From: Eretmocerus hayati
Lineage: Eukaryota; Arthropoda; Insecta; Hymenoptera; Aphelinidae
Length of the DNA stretch: 64,000 nt
Assembly: GCA_029851415.1 (NCBI GenBank)
Contig: CM056744.1
Coordinates: forward strand, 65,094,172 to 65,158,171
Reading direction: 5' to 3'
Below, piece by piece: positions 1 through 10,135 of the stretch. Below the pieces are notes generated by a model. The model ran no database searches. It was not told the DNA's origin and saw nothing but the letters and a program-made list of their open reading frames with translations. Position 1 is the stretch's first letter; each line of letters begins with the position of its first letter. The translations under genes were made by a program, and so were the position numbers.

Positions 1-2
1 AC

Positions 3-998
3 GGGCTGGAGCTTGCCGAGCACAAGTGCGAAGCGATGCTAGTCACCAAGAGGAGGAGTTTCGAAACTCCCGTGTTCTCCATCAACGGGTACGAGATTCC
101 ACTCAAGAGGGAACAGAAGTACCTTGGGGTTTGGTTTGATGATCGATGGAGCTACAAGGCACAAGCCAGAGAAGCAGCGCTGAAGGCAGACAGGGTCGGT
201 GGCGCCCTCCAGCGGCTCATGCCAAACATTGGTGGCCCCAAGCCAAACAGAAGAGCCTTACTCAGCACCGTGAGCTATTCCATCATGCTGTACGGTGCAC
301 CAATTTGGGGGCAGGTAGCTAGAGGGTCGGTAATCGATGCAAAGCTAGGTCCAGTCCAGCGGCGTTTCGCGCTACGGACGATCAGTGCTTATTGCACGGT
401 GTCTGACCACGCAGCCTGTGTGCTTGCGGGTACACCACCCATTCGACTGCTTGTAGCCGAGAGAGTGCGGGTATGGAAACGCCAAGAAACCCTCAAGAGC
501 GATGGAGTCGTGCTCAACCCCACTCGCAAGGCCCTCATACGAGACGTCGAGAGGGGGGAGACCGTCGAAGAGTGGCAAAAAGAGTGGGAGAGCTCAACGA
601 AAGGGAAGTGGACGCGAAGGCTGATCCCCAACATAGCCAGGTGGATCGATCGAGCTCACGGAGAGCTGGATTACTGGCTGACGCAAGCGTTTAGTGGGCA
701 TGGCTGCTTCGGAGAGTACCTGGAGCGGTTCCAGAAGAGGGAGACCCCGGTCTGTCAGATGTGTGCGGCAGACTGGGACGATGTGGAGCATGCACTCTTC
801 CATTGCATGAACACAGCTACGGAGAGAGCGGAGCTCGTGAACTGGCTTGGAAATCAGATCACCCCTGAGAATCTATTGCCGTTCATTCTCCGCGAAAAAG
901 AGACATGGGATAAGATCGCCGCCTATATCAAGACGGCGATCGCCCGAAAAGAAGAGCGAGAACGGGCATTGCAGCGTCAAGCAAGGGGCGCTGCATAG
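3..998 (+). CDS. R1-clade LINE reverse transcriptase, C-terminal part (open at window edge)
   Basis: The frame is open from base 3, so the gene continues left of the window; the ATG at 36 is internal, and the TAG is at 996-998. The residues just before the ATG (GLELAEHKCEA) are the usual stretch before the thumb of R1-clade reverse transcriptases. Next come the KYLGVWFD block, the MLYGAPIWG block and, near residue 240, a CCHC-type knuckle of form C-x2-C-x8-H-x4-C (CQMC...HALFHC) typical of the ORF2 end. No RNase H domain follows, which fits R1 rather than I or Loa. The protein would nick its target and copy its own RNA by target-primed reverse transcription. No stop or frameshift is seen in this part, so the copy may be young, but most of ORF2 is outside the window. 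Confidence 0.85.
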   Translation, partial: GLELAEHKCEAMLVTKRRSFETPVFSINGYEIPLKREQKYLGVWFDDRWSYKAQAREAALKADRVGGALQRLMPNIGGPKPNRRALLSTVSYSIMLYGAPIWGQVARGSVIDAKLGPVQRRFALRTISAYCTVSDHAACVLAGTPPIRLLVAERVRVWKRQETLKSDGVVLNPTRKALIRDVERGETVEEWQKEWESSTKGKWTRRLIPNIARWIDRAHGELDYWLTQAFSGHGCFGEYLERFQKRETPVCQMCAADWDDVEHALFHCMNTATERAELVNWLGNQITPENLLPFILREKETWDKIAAYIKTAIARKEERERALQRQARGAA

Positions 999-1398
999 CG
1001 AACAACGACGACTTGAAGAGTGATCATTGACGACGAAGAGAGAAGACAGAAGAGCGGACACACCGAAGAGGGACGCCTCATGGCGCGCGATACGCCTCCC
1101 ACCCTGAAGTAATGCTAACGCGGTTCCGGGGTGGGTTGGTTAGATAGTGGTTAGCTGCCCCCAGTTCTGCAATGATGGCTTGCCAACATTGTAGGGCTGA
1201 GAGCAGAAGGTTTTAGCCCCCAGGGCACACGGGCGTTGGATTCATGATCATCCGGTTTACCGGGTGAGCAAAATGAAAGCGCTTATGGTCTGCCGGTGGG
1301 AGATCCATTAGGGATAGCCTGTCATCAGATTTTTCCTTATACTCCACTTAAAAAAAAAAAAAAAAAAAAAGATATAGATATAGATATAGATATAGATA
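999..1398 (+). repeat. LINE 3' UTR, A20 tail and (GATATA)n microsatellite
   Basis: A GC-rich 3' untranslated stretch follows the stop codon and ends in about 20 A residues (1350-1370). A perfect GATATA hexamer run of nearly five units (1371-1398) follows directly. The A-tail marks the LINE 3' end. The hexamer run could be the target, as in microsatellite-inserting R1 relatives, or could have been added at integration. Confidence 0.7.
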
Positions 1399-1504
1399 AG
1401 CCTTTATTTGCTCTAGTTGGCAAAAAAATAGATATACATTTGGTCATATAAATTTGATAATTTCCGACAATAATATCATGTCTGCACAACAGTACTTATT
1501 AATA

Positions 1505-1838
1505 CTAACAAGGGGAGCACTTAACTTCCGGGTCGCCAATCTTCCCCAAAATTTTTTTACGATTTGGTATCACCTAGAATATGAAGAATCCAAAGTAACT
1601 CCGTCAAATAGGCCTCCTATTCGAAGTTACAGCCTATGATATTAGCATTGCCCATATAGGCCCATGTTGAAAAGTGAAATATATAGATATACTCGCAATG
1701 CTGATGTTTTAGCTTGTAGCTCTGAACAGGGGGCCCATTTGACGGAGTTACTCTGGATTCTTCATATTCTAGGTGATACTAAACTGTCAAAAAATTTTGG
1801 GGAAGATTGGTGATCCGGAAGTCAAGTGCTCCCCTTGT
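1505..1838. repeat. Foldback (inverted-repeat) element
   Basis: Arms at about 1505-1614 and 1733-1838 are near-complete reverse complements, with only scattered mismatches. They start with ACAAGGGGAGCACTTAACTT and end with the matching AAGTCAAGTGCTCCCCTTGT. The 118-bp spacer is unrelated. No coding capacity is seen. It is probably a non-autonomous DNA transposon or MITE. Confidence 0.7.
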
Positions 1839-2000
1839 AAGTCCTAATGCTTAATTTGGTCGAGGCCATAATTAGTTACATACTATATCACAGTCGTGTA
1901 GCGTCATTTGCTAATAATTGACGTGGAGGGAGAAAAATATGAAGAAAAAAGAAGTAATACTTCCGTCGAAAGTTTGAAAATTGAGTAATACTGGTGGAGT

Positions 2001-2411
2001 TCAGTTTTGAACCTCAGGAATGATGGGGAGATCTTGGAAATCAAGCTCGAGGAGGTAAACCTTGAGTGCTGCCTTGAATGATGAGAGTGACGGAGAGTAG
2101 CGCAAAGAAGGGGGAAGAGAGTTCCAGAGTCGAGCACCCCGATACTGAAAAGAGTATTCAGTGGTGGCGAGTCGAATCCTGGGGATGTTGAGCTCTCTTC
2201 CATCACTCCGACTGGTAGACCTGTGCTGATACTTGGTAAACATTGCAGCCAAATAGCCAGGCTCTTTCAATTTCAGTATTTTGTACATGGGAATGGCTGC
2301 AAAATAAATTCTACGTGAGTCTGAGCGTAGCCAGCCCAGGCGTTCCCTGTACGGAGTGATGTGTTGATCCCTCTTAACGCCAAAGATATATCGCACACAC
2401 GAATTGCACAC
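2001..2411 (-). pseudogene. CR1/L2-like LINE reverse transcriptase tail fragment
   Basis: The 136 residues carry the conserved C-terminal tail of CR1/L2-type LINE ORF2: NSCVRYIFGVKRD near the start, then LGWLRSDSRR, a run of basic residues with STSRSDGREL, and a final GARLWNSLPPSLR...SSFKAALK block. The homology seems to continue upstream (2412-2460) in another frame, so there is a frameshift before this ORF. Only the tail is present, without the catalytic domain, so the piece is a dead 5'-truncated copy. The assignment rests on remembered family patterns. Confidence 0.65.
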
Positions 2412-2745
2412 ATGAATTATGTAATACGTCTGACAAGACGAATCATGCCCGTAATCAGGGAGAAGGTGAATGATCTAAATTTCAATCACATAGGATATTT
2501 TAAAGCAGTCGTGCTACTCCAACTCAAGATATTTTGAAAAATGAAATAGTTTCCAGGATCTTTGGTTCTTTACGATGAAATAGAACTTTTATTATTTTAA
2601 GGAAAGCTACGTAGCTTTTTGGGGGAAGGGGGGTCAGATTGGCCAAAAACTACGATTGGCTACGGGGGGAGGGGAGGGGTCAAAAATAACTAAAATCGGT
2701 CTACGTAGTTCATGGACGGCCCCCAATGATCAGAGAGGACTCAGA
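2412..2745. other. Non-coding, with CTACGTAG palindromes
   Basis: No gene is seen. The stretch at 2600-2720 has the palindrome GCTACGTAGC, G-runs and another CTACGTAG about 100 bp on. These may be worn inverted ends of a small transposon. Confidence 0.35.
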
Positions 2746-3125
2746 GCCCGCGTGGAAAAAATTCGTAGGAAAATTATAAAAAAATCATAGGAAATTTATC
2801 TGAGAAAAACATGGGATAAGTCATCGCAAAAGTATAGGAAAATCATGGCTTATGACACGCTCCTATATTTTCCCATGATTTGAGATCGTTCGTAATCATG
2901 GGAAAAATGTGGCAAAAGTATAGGAAAAATGTGGTATTGGCACTTCTTAATAGAAATATCCCGCTAATTTCCCACACTTTTTTTTATAAATTTTTCACAT
3001 TTTTCTCGCGGTTTAGAGGATTCCCGGACCATGAGGAAAACGATAGAATTTATCCTTCGTCACTGTTTTTCCATGCTTTCAAAATGCATTTCACCCAACG
3101 TTTACCCAGTTGTTTCTGGGAAACG
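2746..3125 (+). repeat. Dispersed repeat, copy A
   Basis: This stretch returns, inverted and diverged, at 33535-33830 plus 34803-34885. Shared landmarks are the GCGTGGAAAAAATTC edge, an ATGGGATAAGTCATCGC segment, the GAACGATCTC/GAGATCGTTC stretch and a GGGTAAACGTTGGGTAAA-type end. It has no coding potential. Copy A is uninterrupted and therefore shows what the site in copy B looked like before a second insertion. Confidence 0.7.
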
Positions 3126-3130
3126 AATGC

Positions 3131-3480
3131 AGGGGATAATCGCTACTCCTTACTAATTTTACCATGATAAACTGACGCCTTCATCTTTGACAACTCCATT
3201 GCCTCCAGAACTTCGTGACTGTGAGATATTAGTCATTACAGGTATCATCAATGAAAAAACTAATATGCCGTTGATGAAGCAGTTTTATTTTCAATGAATG
3301 TTCGTGAAAAAGATAATCAGATAGTAACTTTTTATCTGTGTAAAACGACCCTTCCAGTATGATTCACCATGATACGAGAAAAAAATTGATAGAAATGAAA
3401 TGATAATCAACTAACGCAATGTTGAATGAAATTGTACCAGTTGCAACGATTTGGTGCTACTCTTGAATAATTACAGGTGC
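3131..3480. other. Non-coding stretch
   Basis: I see no gene, RNA or clear repeat here. Confidence 0.4.
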
Positions 3481-3484
3481 CCAG

Positions 3485-3655
3485 CTTCACACATAAAACA
3501 GTACATTTCGATACACGGGTAAAAAAACTATTTTTCGCGCCCGAGTGATGGGTTTCCAGCCTGAGCCGTGGGCGAAGGTCGAAAGTAACACGAGGGTGAG
3601 AAAAATAGGTTTTACATCCGTGTATCGAAGTGTGTACTCGACAAACTGTGCGAGA
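3485..3655. repeat. Short foldback repeat (GAGCCG/GGCGA loop family)
   Basis: Arms near 3488-3548 and 3590-3650 are imperfect reverse complements around CGATACACGG...CCGTGTATCG. The loop carries GAGCCGTGGGCGAAGGTCGAAA, and a related loop is seen near 57910 and 59160. Small ORFs across it are chance products. Confidence 0.55.
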
Positions 3656-3850
3656 AAATGGAAAATCAGTGCGGAAAATACGCTTTTCCGCACAGCGTGT
3701 CGAAAATACCTGTTTTAACCGATTAATCAATTTTGAGGTTGAAATTAAGAACGAGTGTAAGATCTCTCCTAATTTTGTGACCTGCGAGACCTCGATCGAG
3801 AGCTGGAGTGCCTACGGGATCGTTCACGGCTCGTCGAAATACTCGGTTGT

Positions 3851-4310
3851 CTACGCCGTCGATAGCTTCTGCTCGATCTCGAGCGACTGCGGCTGCCCCT
3901 TCGGCTCGTAGATTTTTGTGATCACCGACTGCGCTGAGAGCTTCTGCTCGATCTCGAGCGACTGCGGCTTCGCCTTCGGCTCGTGGATTTCTGTGATCGC
4001 CGACTGCGCCGAGAGCTTCTCCTCGAGCTCGAGCGACTCCGAGACCTTCTTCGCCTCGACGAGTCTCGATGAGATCGCCTTGATGGCTGATACGATCGTC
4101 TCTTCGATCGAGAGCGACGACGGGAGCAGCTTCGGCATGACGAATCACGACTCGTCTCATCGATAAATTCGAGCTTTTCGAGTACGATCGACGTCTTGAC
4201 GGAGTGCGTGATCGAGTCCGACGCTTCTGCCGCGGAGAGCCTGAGATGCTCGGTTGGTAATGAGCTGGTGGCGATTGACGACCTCTGAATTCCTCTCGTC
4301 TCTCAATACG
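3851..4310 (-). pseudogene. GC-rich, Glu/Lys-rich repeat protein (one frameshift)
   Basis: I do not recognise this protein. Two minus-strand frames (about 4310 to 4140, then 4138 to 3851) join across one apparent frameshift near 4140. Both have third codon positions that are mostly G or C, which marks them as the coding frame; the longer 227-aa arginine-rich ORF over the same bases lacks this bias. The C-terminal part has about two and a half copies of a 24-residue unit (SLEIEQKLSAQSVITKIYEP), with heptad-like spacing of L, I and V that suggests a coiled coil. The stop is TAG at 3851. Base composition is clearly GC-richer than both flanks. The frame starts after a TGA near 4313, so an upstream exon or a lost 5' end is possible. 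Confidence 0.45.
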
Positions 4311-4338
4311 AGCGTCCAAAGCGGTTGGCGAATACTTT

Positions 4339-4662
4339 TTAAGTTCGTGGGAGGTATTTTTCAGCAGATGTTGTCCACGAGTCAACGTTTTCTCGGCTGA
4401 GGGCATTACTTGTTCCTGTCAAAATCACACCAATGCAATTATTAGCACGCCAGAGACGAGCAGTAAGAAACATGTCCCTCAAAAACTTTTCACTAACTTT
4501 CGAGTTATCAGTGTAGCCATCCGAGCTACTAGGTGTAGCGCCAACCTTTTTCGCTGGACTGCTTGTCAGGCGATCTCCACGATGAATCAGATTTGGGTTA
4601 GCTGACGATGCATTTTGAGAATCGCCAGAACGTCCCGGCTCAGGCACATCAGATTCGGTCAC
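4339..4662 (-). other. Ser/Pro-rich ORF behind the BEN-like frame
   Basis: This 107-codon frame overlaps the end of the BEN-like ORF by four bases and opens with GTG, so it is not an independent gene. It contains low-complexity Ser/Asn/Pro stretches and the piece KFLRDMFLTARLWRANNC, which is reminiscent of a second helical segment. It may be the frameshifted 3' part of the same former gene. Nothing more can be supported. Confidence 0.25.
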
Positions 4663-5165
4663 TTGAGCTTGAGCGTCCTCGCATACAGATTTTTTTTTGA
4701 TTTCTTAGTTGGCGCGGGTTTCTTCGAAGTACTCGGCTTACGATTCCTCAGAGTGACGCATTGATTGGATAAAACCTTCGTAGAAGTATCATAGTCCACT
4801 TCTCCCTCAACTTTTCCATTCACATAGCCTGTACATTGCGAACGAAGGAGATAGTCAACAAAAGTATCGATTATTTGATCCGAATTCTCTTTATTTCCAG
4901 AAAACACAGTGGAAACGGCTCGTTTAATCTTTTCCGAGACTCCAATTCTGGGCCCATTCCTTTTTGGAGACATCTCCCCCAAGTTTTCAGCGCCTACTAG
5001 AAATGTAAACAGTCTCCTAATCATCTTAGCCGGTCGTTTAACGAAACGCAACAGATCAGCTCTATCCAAATCTTGAATGTAGACTCCCGAATTCGGTAGC
5101 AGCTCTGAAGAGCCCTGTTTTTTCTTGAAGGCCGGTAGATTTTTCAGGACGATCGCTGCCTTGAA
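4659..5165 (-). pseudogene. BEN-domain-like protein fragment
   Basis: The frame is open from about 5190 and has no good start codon of its own, so it is probably an internal or last exon. After LPAFKKKQGSSELLPNSGVY comes RADLLRF...AKMIRRLFTFLVG, then a segment (SEKIKRAVSTVF...IIDTFVDYLLRSQC) that resembles the helical BEN fold: a PGSGV-like entry, an R-x-L-F helix and two C-terminal helices. BEN domains bind DNA or chromatin. The tail (residues 105-136) is Lys/Ser/Pro-rich and ends at TGA 4659-4661. A second ORF (4662 down to 4339) follows in another frame and may be a continuation after a frameshift. The BEN call is a pattern judgement, not a search result. Confidence 0.4.
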
Positions 5166-5549
5166 ATCAGTTTTGACATTTCTTCACAAATTTTGATTAA
5201 TGTTTCGCTCATTATACTTTCAAATACTCACGCGTTTCGACTTGTTTTTTTTTTTTTGAATCGATTATAAATTTTTGACGACTGCTTGAAGATCGAGAAC
5301 TGCTTTCATAACGACTGAAATAATTAAATTCAATCATTTCAATTCTAATAACATTATTGGAGATAGGAGCTCATGAATACAACGGGAAAATGATTTTTCC
5401 CAAAAGTGTCTACCAAGAAGAACCAGCCTTCAAAACATCAAAGCAGTTTTTTGAAAATCTGGAATGGACTTATACCGTTTCGATCCGGAGCCCTTCATCT
5501 CGCAAAGTTTTGTATGTTTTTTTTCGAAACCTGAAATCTTAAATTTCAG

Positions 5550-6241
5550 TCGAAATAAAGGAACCATTACTTCTTTGTGAGAATATTCGAGAAAAGGTGC
5601 ATGATGTCATCTTCAAGCAAAGAAATTTCACGCCGTATATCGACTCTGATTTGTCTGATTCATATGAGACAAGTAATTTCGCAGTAAGTTGGGAAATAGA
5701 ATTTGGGGTCTTAAGAAAGTTCTGAGCTATTGAGATTTAGATGGTGATAGATCCGAAGATAGATCAGACTCTTGAAATGAGAGATTCATCATCATGGGAA
5801 TCTCAACCCTGGTTTTGTCCTTCTCTTATTCACGAGCCGAATTTCGGTAGCCGAGTATTAATCTCAGATGTTCAAACAGTCGAGGGTCGATTTCCCGTTC
5901 AATTTGCACAGCAAATAATTGCACTCATCCCAAAACTCGAATTGCATTTACAATACACTATAATCATCGTGCAAACCCTAATATTTGACTTTTCGAGCAA
6001 TTCTTACAAGGAAAATCAACCCCAGAGTGCAATTATTTTCAGTATCACTTTAAGCTTCTCTAACTGTGAGTTCCGAAGCATCAAGTTGATGGAGGCAGGT
6101 CTACTTCCACATTTCCCTCACACATTTATGCAAAAAGATAGAGATTTGGCGTAGAAATTATTTCATTTCAACATTCTAGGCACATCAAAGGGCCAGTCGA
6201 CTCGTCCATGGCAAGTCGTGAAAATGTCAACCACTCTTTAA
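5550..6241 (+). CDS. Possible small spliced gene, exons 5550-5683, 5741-6065, 6180-6241
   Basis: I do not recognise the product. Three open segments are joined by good splice sites with matching phase. The acceptor TTTCAG precedes 5550. The donor GTAAGT at 5684 pairs with an acceptor ending at 5740 (phase 0). The donor GTGAGT at 6066 pairs with TTCTAG ending at 6179 (phase 1). The last exon stops at TAA 6239-6241. The predicted part is about 170 residues, with acidic and serine-rich segments early and a hydrophobic stretch (LHLQYTIIIVQTLIFDF) in exon 2. The first exon is uncertain: an open frame at 5357-5510 lies upstream, but its donors do not fit the phase. Introns of 57 and 114 bp are normal for insects. 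Random agreement is possible. Confidence 0.35.
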
Positions 6242-6668
6242 CGACGGACAGTTTCAGAAAAAAGATGAAAGGCCTCAGGTGCGGAGTCGACAGAGAATTC
6301 GATCTTTTCGGTTTTGATCTGACAAATTTAGGAAATATAGGTGAACAATGGTAATTGATCGCAGTGTGAAATTGGTTTCCTGTGATTTAGTTATCATCAA
6401 GTACTAGGGCTGGGGTTAAATCATGTCAACGAGTTATTCTTATTTGAATTTGAAGAAATGTCATGACAAATTAACCCTTACTCCGTATTTTTGCGTCAAT
6501 TTAGGATTCTATCAATTGATTGAAAAAATGTTAACAAGCTAATCTGTAATCTTTACTGGGAACGACCGCAGATGAATCAACCCTCAGAATTCACCAAAAT
6601 GAGCTTCATACACTCAATCTCCATCAGCTGCACATTTGAGAAAAGACGGACAAGATACTGCATAACTA
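6242..6668. other. Non-coding stretch
   Basis: AT-rich. I see no gene or clear repeat. Confidence 0.4.
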
Positions 6669-7950
6669 CCCACACAGCATGGGAAAATTTCAAGAAAATA
6701 TTTCACTGAAATATTTCAATGGAATCTTTCAGAAATCTTCCAGGAATATTTCAGGAAATATTTCATAATATTCCGTTGGAATATTCCATAGCAATCCCCC
6801 AGGGAGCTCCCAGAAATATTTCATGAAATATTACGAACAATCTTTCAGAAACCTTACGCTGAAAGATATCTGAAAGGTTTCTGAAAGATTTCAGTGCAAC
6901 ATTCCAAGAGTTTGACTTGGAAATATTTCTGCAATGTTGCACGACACTTTTCCAGCAACCTTGCACTGGAAGGTCTTTGTGAGGTCTTTGGGAGCTTCCT
7001 GGAAGATTTTTGAGAGGTTTCTGAGAGCTTCCTCGATAAGATTTCAGTGCAATATTTGCAAAACATGATCTTCCAACATTCTTGCAATATTCCTGACAAT
7101 CTTTCAGCAATATTGATTCGGAGAAATTCTCAAGAGGTTTTCCAATATATAGTCCTTTGAAAAATTTTTGCAATATCCCAAAAGTATGGCTTTCATATAT
7201 TTCATCAATTGACAATTTCTCAGCAATTGTGATGGAGAAAATTCTTGAAAGATTTCTAAAAGCTTTCTGAAAGATTCCAGTGTAATATTCTAGCGATATC
7301 ACTTCAAAATATCCCTGCAATATTCTACAAACAACATTCCAGCAATCCTGATCCGGAAGATTTTTGGAAGATTCCTGAAAGATTACTGAAAGATTCCAGT
7401 GCAAAAAGATGACTTTTGAATATTTCTGCAATATTGCACGACAACATCCAAGCAATCTTGCATCGGAAGATTTTCGATGAAGTTCCTGAAAGCTTTCTGG
7501 AACACTGTTGATCGGTACCTGAGTGCTCTTTGAAAGATCCCAGTGCAATACTCTAAAAACATCTTATTATGCCTGCGATGATCCACTGGCAGTCTGTCTT
7601 CAATTTCCTCCCAATAAAATATTCGGGCCAAGTTCGTGGAGGTTTGCTGAAAGATTCCAGTGGATCTTCCAAAAGTAGTATTCCGAAGTTTTTCTCAAAA
7701 ATTTCATTGTAAATATTCCAGCAATCTTATTCCGAACGATTTTTGAATGCTTTCTGACAGATTTCAGTGGAATATAATGTTTCGTGAATCTCATCATCTC
7801 CATATATTCCTGCTGTACTGTGAGAATCTTTGGGAAGATACCAGAAAGGTTATCCAGTCCAATATGCAATAGATATTTCTGAAAGATTTCAGTGCAATAT
7901 TCCATAAATATCTTTCTGAAATATTTGTGCAATATCTGGTTGAATCCAGA
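6669..7950. repeat. TTTCAG/GGAATATT repeat block with one CCCACACAGCATGG terminus
   Basis: The block starts at TA + CCCACACAGCATGGGA and is then made of degenerate tandem pieces such as GGAATATTTCAG, TTTCTGAAAGATT and CTTGCAATATT. The same terminus and pieces form the element at 24628-27009. No matching right terminus is found, so this copy is truncated or decayed near 7950. The 261-codon minus-strand ORF (7548 to 6763) reads through these repeats and is not taken as a gene. Confidence 0.65.
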
Positions 7951-8361
7951 TAACATATGCCTCCACGATATGCTCAGGCTATCAAGTGATCTGGATTTTC
8001 AGGCTCTTGAACAATAACCAAAATTATTAATAACCGTATGGAGGTTTAGAATGGGAGTCCTGAAAGGTAGATCCTCTTCAAGCTCAGTAGAGTATTTCTG
8101 AGACGAAAATCCATCGCTATAATTAGATTTCAAGGTGCTGAATTCATCCAACTATGTACTGTGGCTCCGCGAGGGTTAGTTCATCATTCATAGCCAGACA
8201 TCTTGAGTATTCCAAAATTCTTCGAATGAGCAAATTTGGCGTTATTGGGATCTTTTACTAATTCGATCCTCTGGTGAATAATTCTCGAGGATCTCGTCCT
8301 GGGAAGCCACTCGAAGCTGGTCAGGTCAGGTTAGCAAGTCAATGCCATCAATTCAGTCAGT
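7951..8361. other. Non-coding stretch
   Basis: Nothing recognisable. Confidence 0.4.
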
Positions 8362-8445
8362 GCTAGCGCGATCCTCCTGGAGGATCGCTAGTCAGTGCCA
8401 GTCAGTGCCGTGCAGTGCCGTGCAGTGCCGTGCAGTGCCGTGCTG
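8362..8445. repeat. Perfect hairpin plus TGCAGTGCCG decamer repeats at duplication edge
   Basis: The sequence GCGATCCTCCTGGAGGATCGC (8366-8388) is a palindrome with 10-bp arms. The decamer TGCAGTGCCG then repeats about four times (8401-8441). The block lies just left of the point (8457) where the long inverted duplication begins. Confidence 0.6.
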
Positions 8446-8639
8446 CATCGTGCGGGTACGGTGGCGCCTCTCCGCCAGCACGCACCACAGCTGTGTGCGC
8501 AGCTGCATTTAGCACCACAGTGTGGTGCAACGTGCAGGATATTCAAATTTTGAAAAATTTTCATATTTTTTTAATCTTTCCTGCGATTTACGCACCACGT
8601 GGCTCTAGCTGACTTCTGGTGATAACTAATAGCATATGT

Positions 8640-8814
8640 CTCACGCTCACCGTAACGTGGTGAAATAAAACGAAGTTATTTATTTCCGCGTGTCGCGGCC
8701 GCCTCGTTGTCTGCGATTTCCCGCCCTCGGAGTTAGATTCCGTTGCCGTCGCACCGTCGGTCTTGCGAAGGTGCTGATTGTCTCAATTATTATTATAATT
8801 AATTATCTGTAATC
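8640..8814 (+). promoter_or_regulatory. GC-rich 5' region of the five-exon gene
   Basis: Immediately upstream of the predicted first ATG (8815) lies a CpG-rich patch (GCGGCCGCC near 8696, then CCCGCCCTCGG), unlike the AT-rich surroundings. It is the likely promoter and 5' UTR. It is inferred from composition and position only and is conserved in the other arm (23259-23430). Confidence 0.35.
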
Positions 8815-9850
8815 ATGTCAGGCGCCAGGCATCTTGCAAAGGGCTCACCTAGGAATACCGTAAGTACATAATATATTCTTAATTTGGTCTTTGGCATGCC
8901 AAAATGCGGTCAAGAAGATGACGTGGTCAAGGAGATGGCAAAATCTTTGTTTCTCACATCAAAATCTGCATTACGGAAATGTTGATTGATACTTATTAAC
9001 CAATTTAGTGTAACTCGTATTCGCCAAGTCGTCAAATCGTCTAGATCGAGAGAGAGTTGGAGTTGATGTGAAAAAAATGCGCTAGTATTGTAGGTTAAGT
9101 ACAGGCAGTCTTCGTAAAGTCGCTCCGTTTCCTTTCCTTTTTTAATCCGTTGTACCAAGACCTGTCGATTAGAAATACATAAATTACTCAACCAATGATC
9201 AAGATTAACAACTGTTCTCACTATTTTGGATCATAAAAATTTACTCATAGGTTATGAAAGAAATTTGATGAAATTGAACAGTTACGCTAATCCGATCAAT
9301 GCTATTCTTCTTTCAAATTCACAGGCTCGCAAGCCAATTGGTGAAAGTATCAAAATAAAAGTTGGGCCCGACAAAATAGTCCATCATAACATTAGTCAGG
9401 GCTGCATGGAGTTGCAAAAATTCAGGCTTCTTTATCCAGGAGTGACAACACTCTGCTATGAAATCAGTCAAGACACTGTAAAGAACTTAGATTTCGATGA
9501 CAACTTTATTTACTTTGAAGGCACTGAACATACATACCAGCTGGTCAAACCTCATGCCGAAGGTAGGTTAGATGTATACTTTGCTTCACCATCAACACCA
9601 AAAAAGTGTCAGCGGTAGATCAATGATTTTTTATACAAGTCCTCTAAAGGTTTGAACATATCTAAACATCTTGTGTGATTAGCGAACAGCTTTTCAAAAC
9701 CTTATGTGAAAGTTTGAACCCCAATCAGATTGCTATAATTATGAAATTTTTTTCTCAGTAGCTCAAGGAGTTTCACCCTCCCATATCTTGGAAGGTCAAC
9801 GACAACGTATTAGAGAAATGGCCCTTGACTGTTACCCTACAATTTTATCA

Positions 9851-10122
9851 TGTTGTTGAGGGACCCCGAGGGGGAGAGGAACTTGGTGAGAGGGTTGTGA
9901 ATAACCATAGAGAGCAATTACACTAAAGTAATATATTAACTGTGCTCTCTGTACAACTCCATACTTGGCGGTCCGAGCCACACTAAATATGTGATTTCGG
10001 CGGTACACGCGGATAAGCTCTCATGAGCATCTAGCCTAACTTGACATCCCATGTATATACATATAGTTCCCATTTACAAGAAGAAATAGTCAAATGTACT
10101 AAGTTTGACAAAACTTACAACA
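9851..10122 (-). repeat. Copia 3' LTR (minus orientation)
   Basis: 272 bp, identical to the LTR at 13636-13907. Ends are TG...CA with short inverted termini (TGTTGT/ACAACA). Confidence 0.95.
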
Positions 10123-10135
10123 CGCTCCCTCATTT
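10123..10135 (-). promoter_or_regulatory. Copia polypurine tract
   Basis: On the minus strand AAATGAGGGAGCG lies directly before the 3' LTR. This is the expected site of plus-strand DNA priming. Confidence 0.75.

Noticed and set aside
3723..4406. 227-codon Arg/Ser-rich ORF resembling an SR protein
   Set aside because: The G/C-rich third-position pattern belongs to another frame, so the Arg-rich reading is a shadow of it.
6763..7548. 261-codon minus-strand ORF
   Set aside because: It reads through degenerate TTTCAG/GGAATATT repeats and its protein is a repeat-derived string without a domain; other frames of the block are also long.
8910..9221. 103-codon minus-strand ORF, identical in the other arm (22852-23163)
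   Set aside because: Identity follows from the recent duplication. It lies antisense within intron 1 and has no domain or codon bias.
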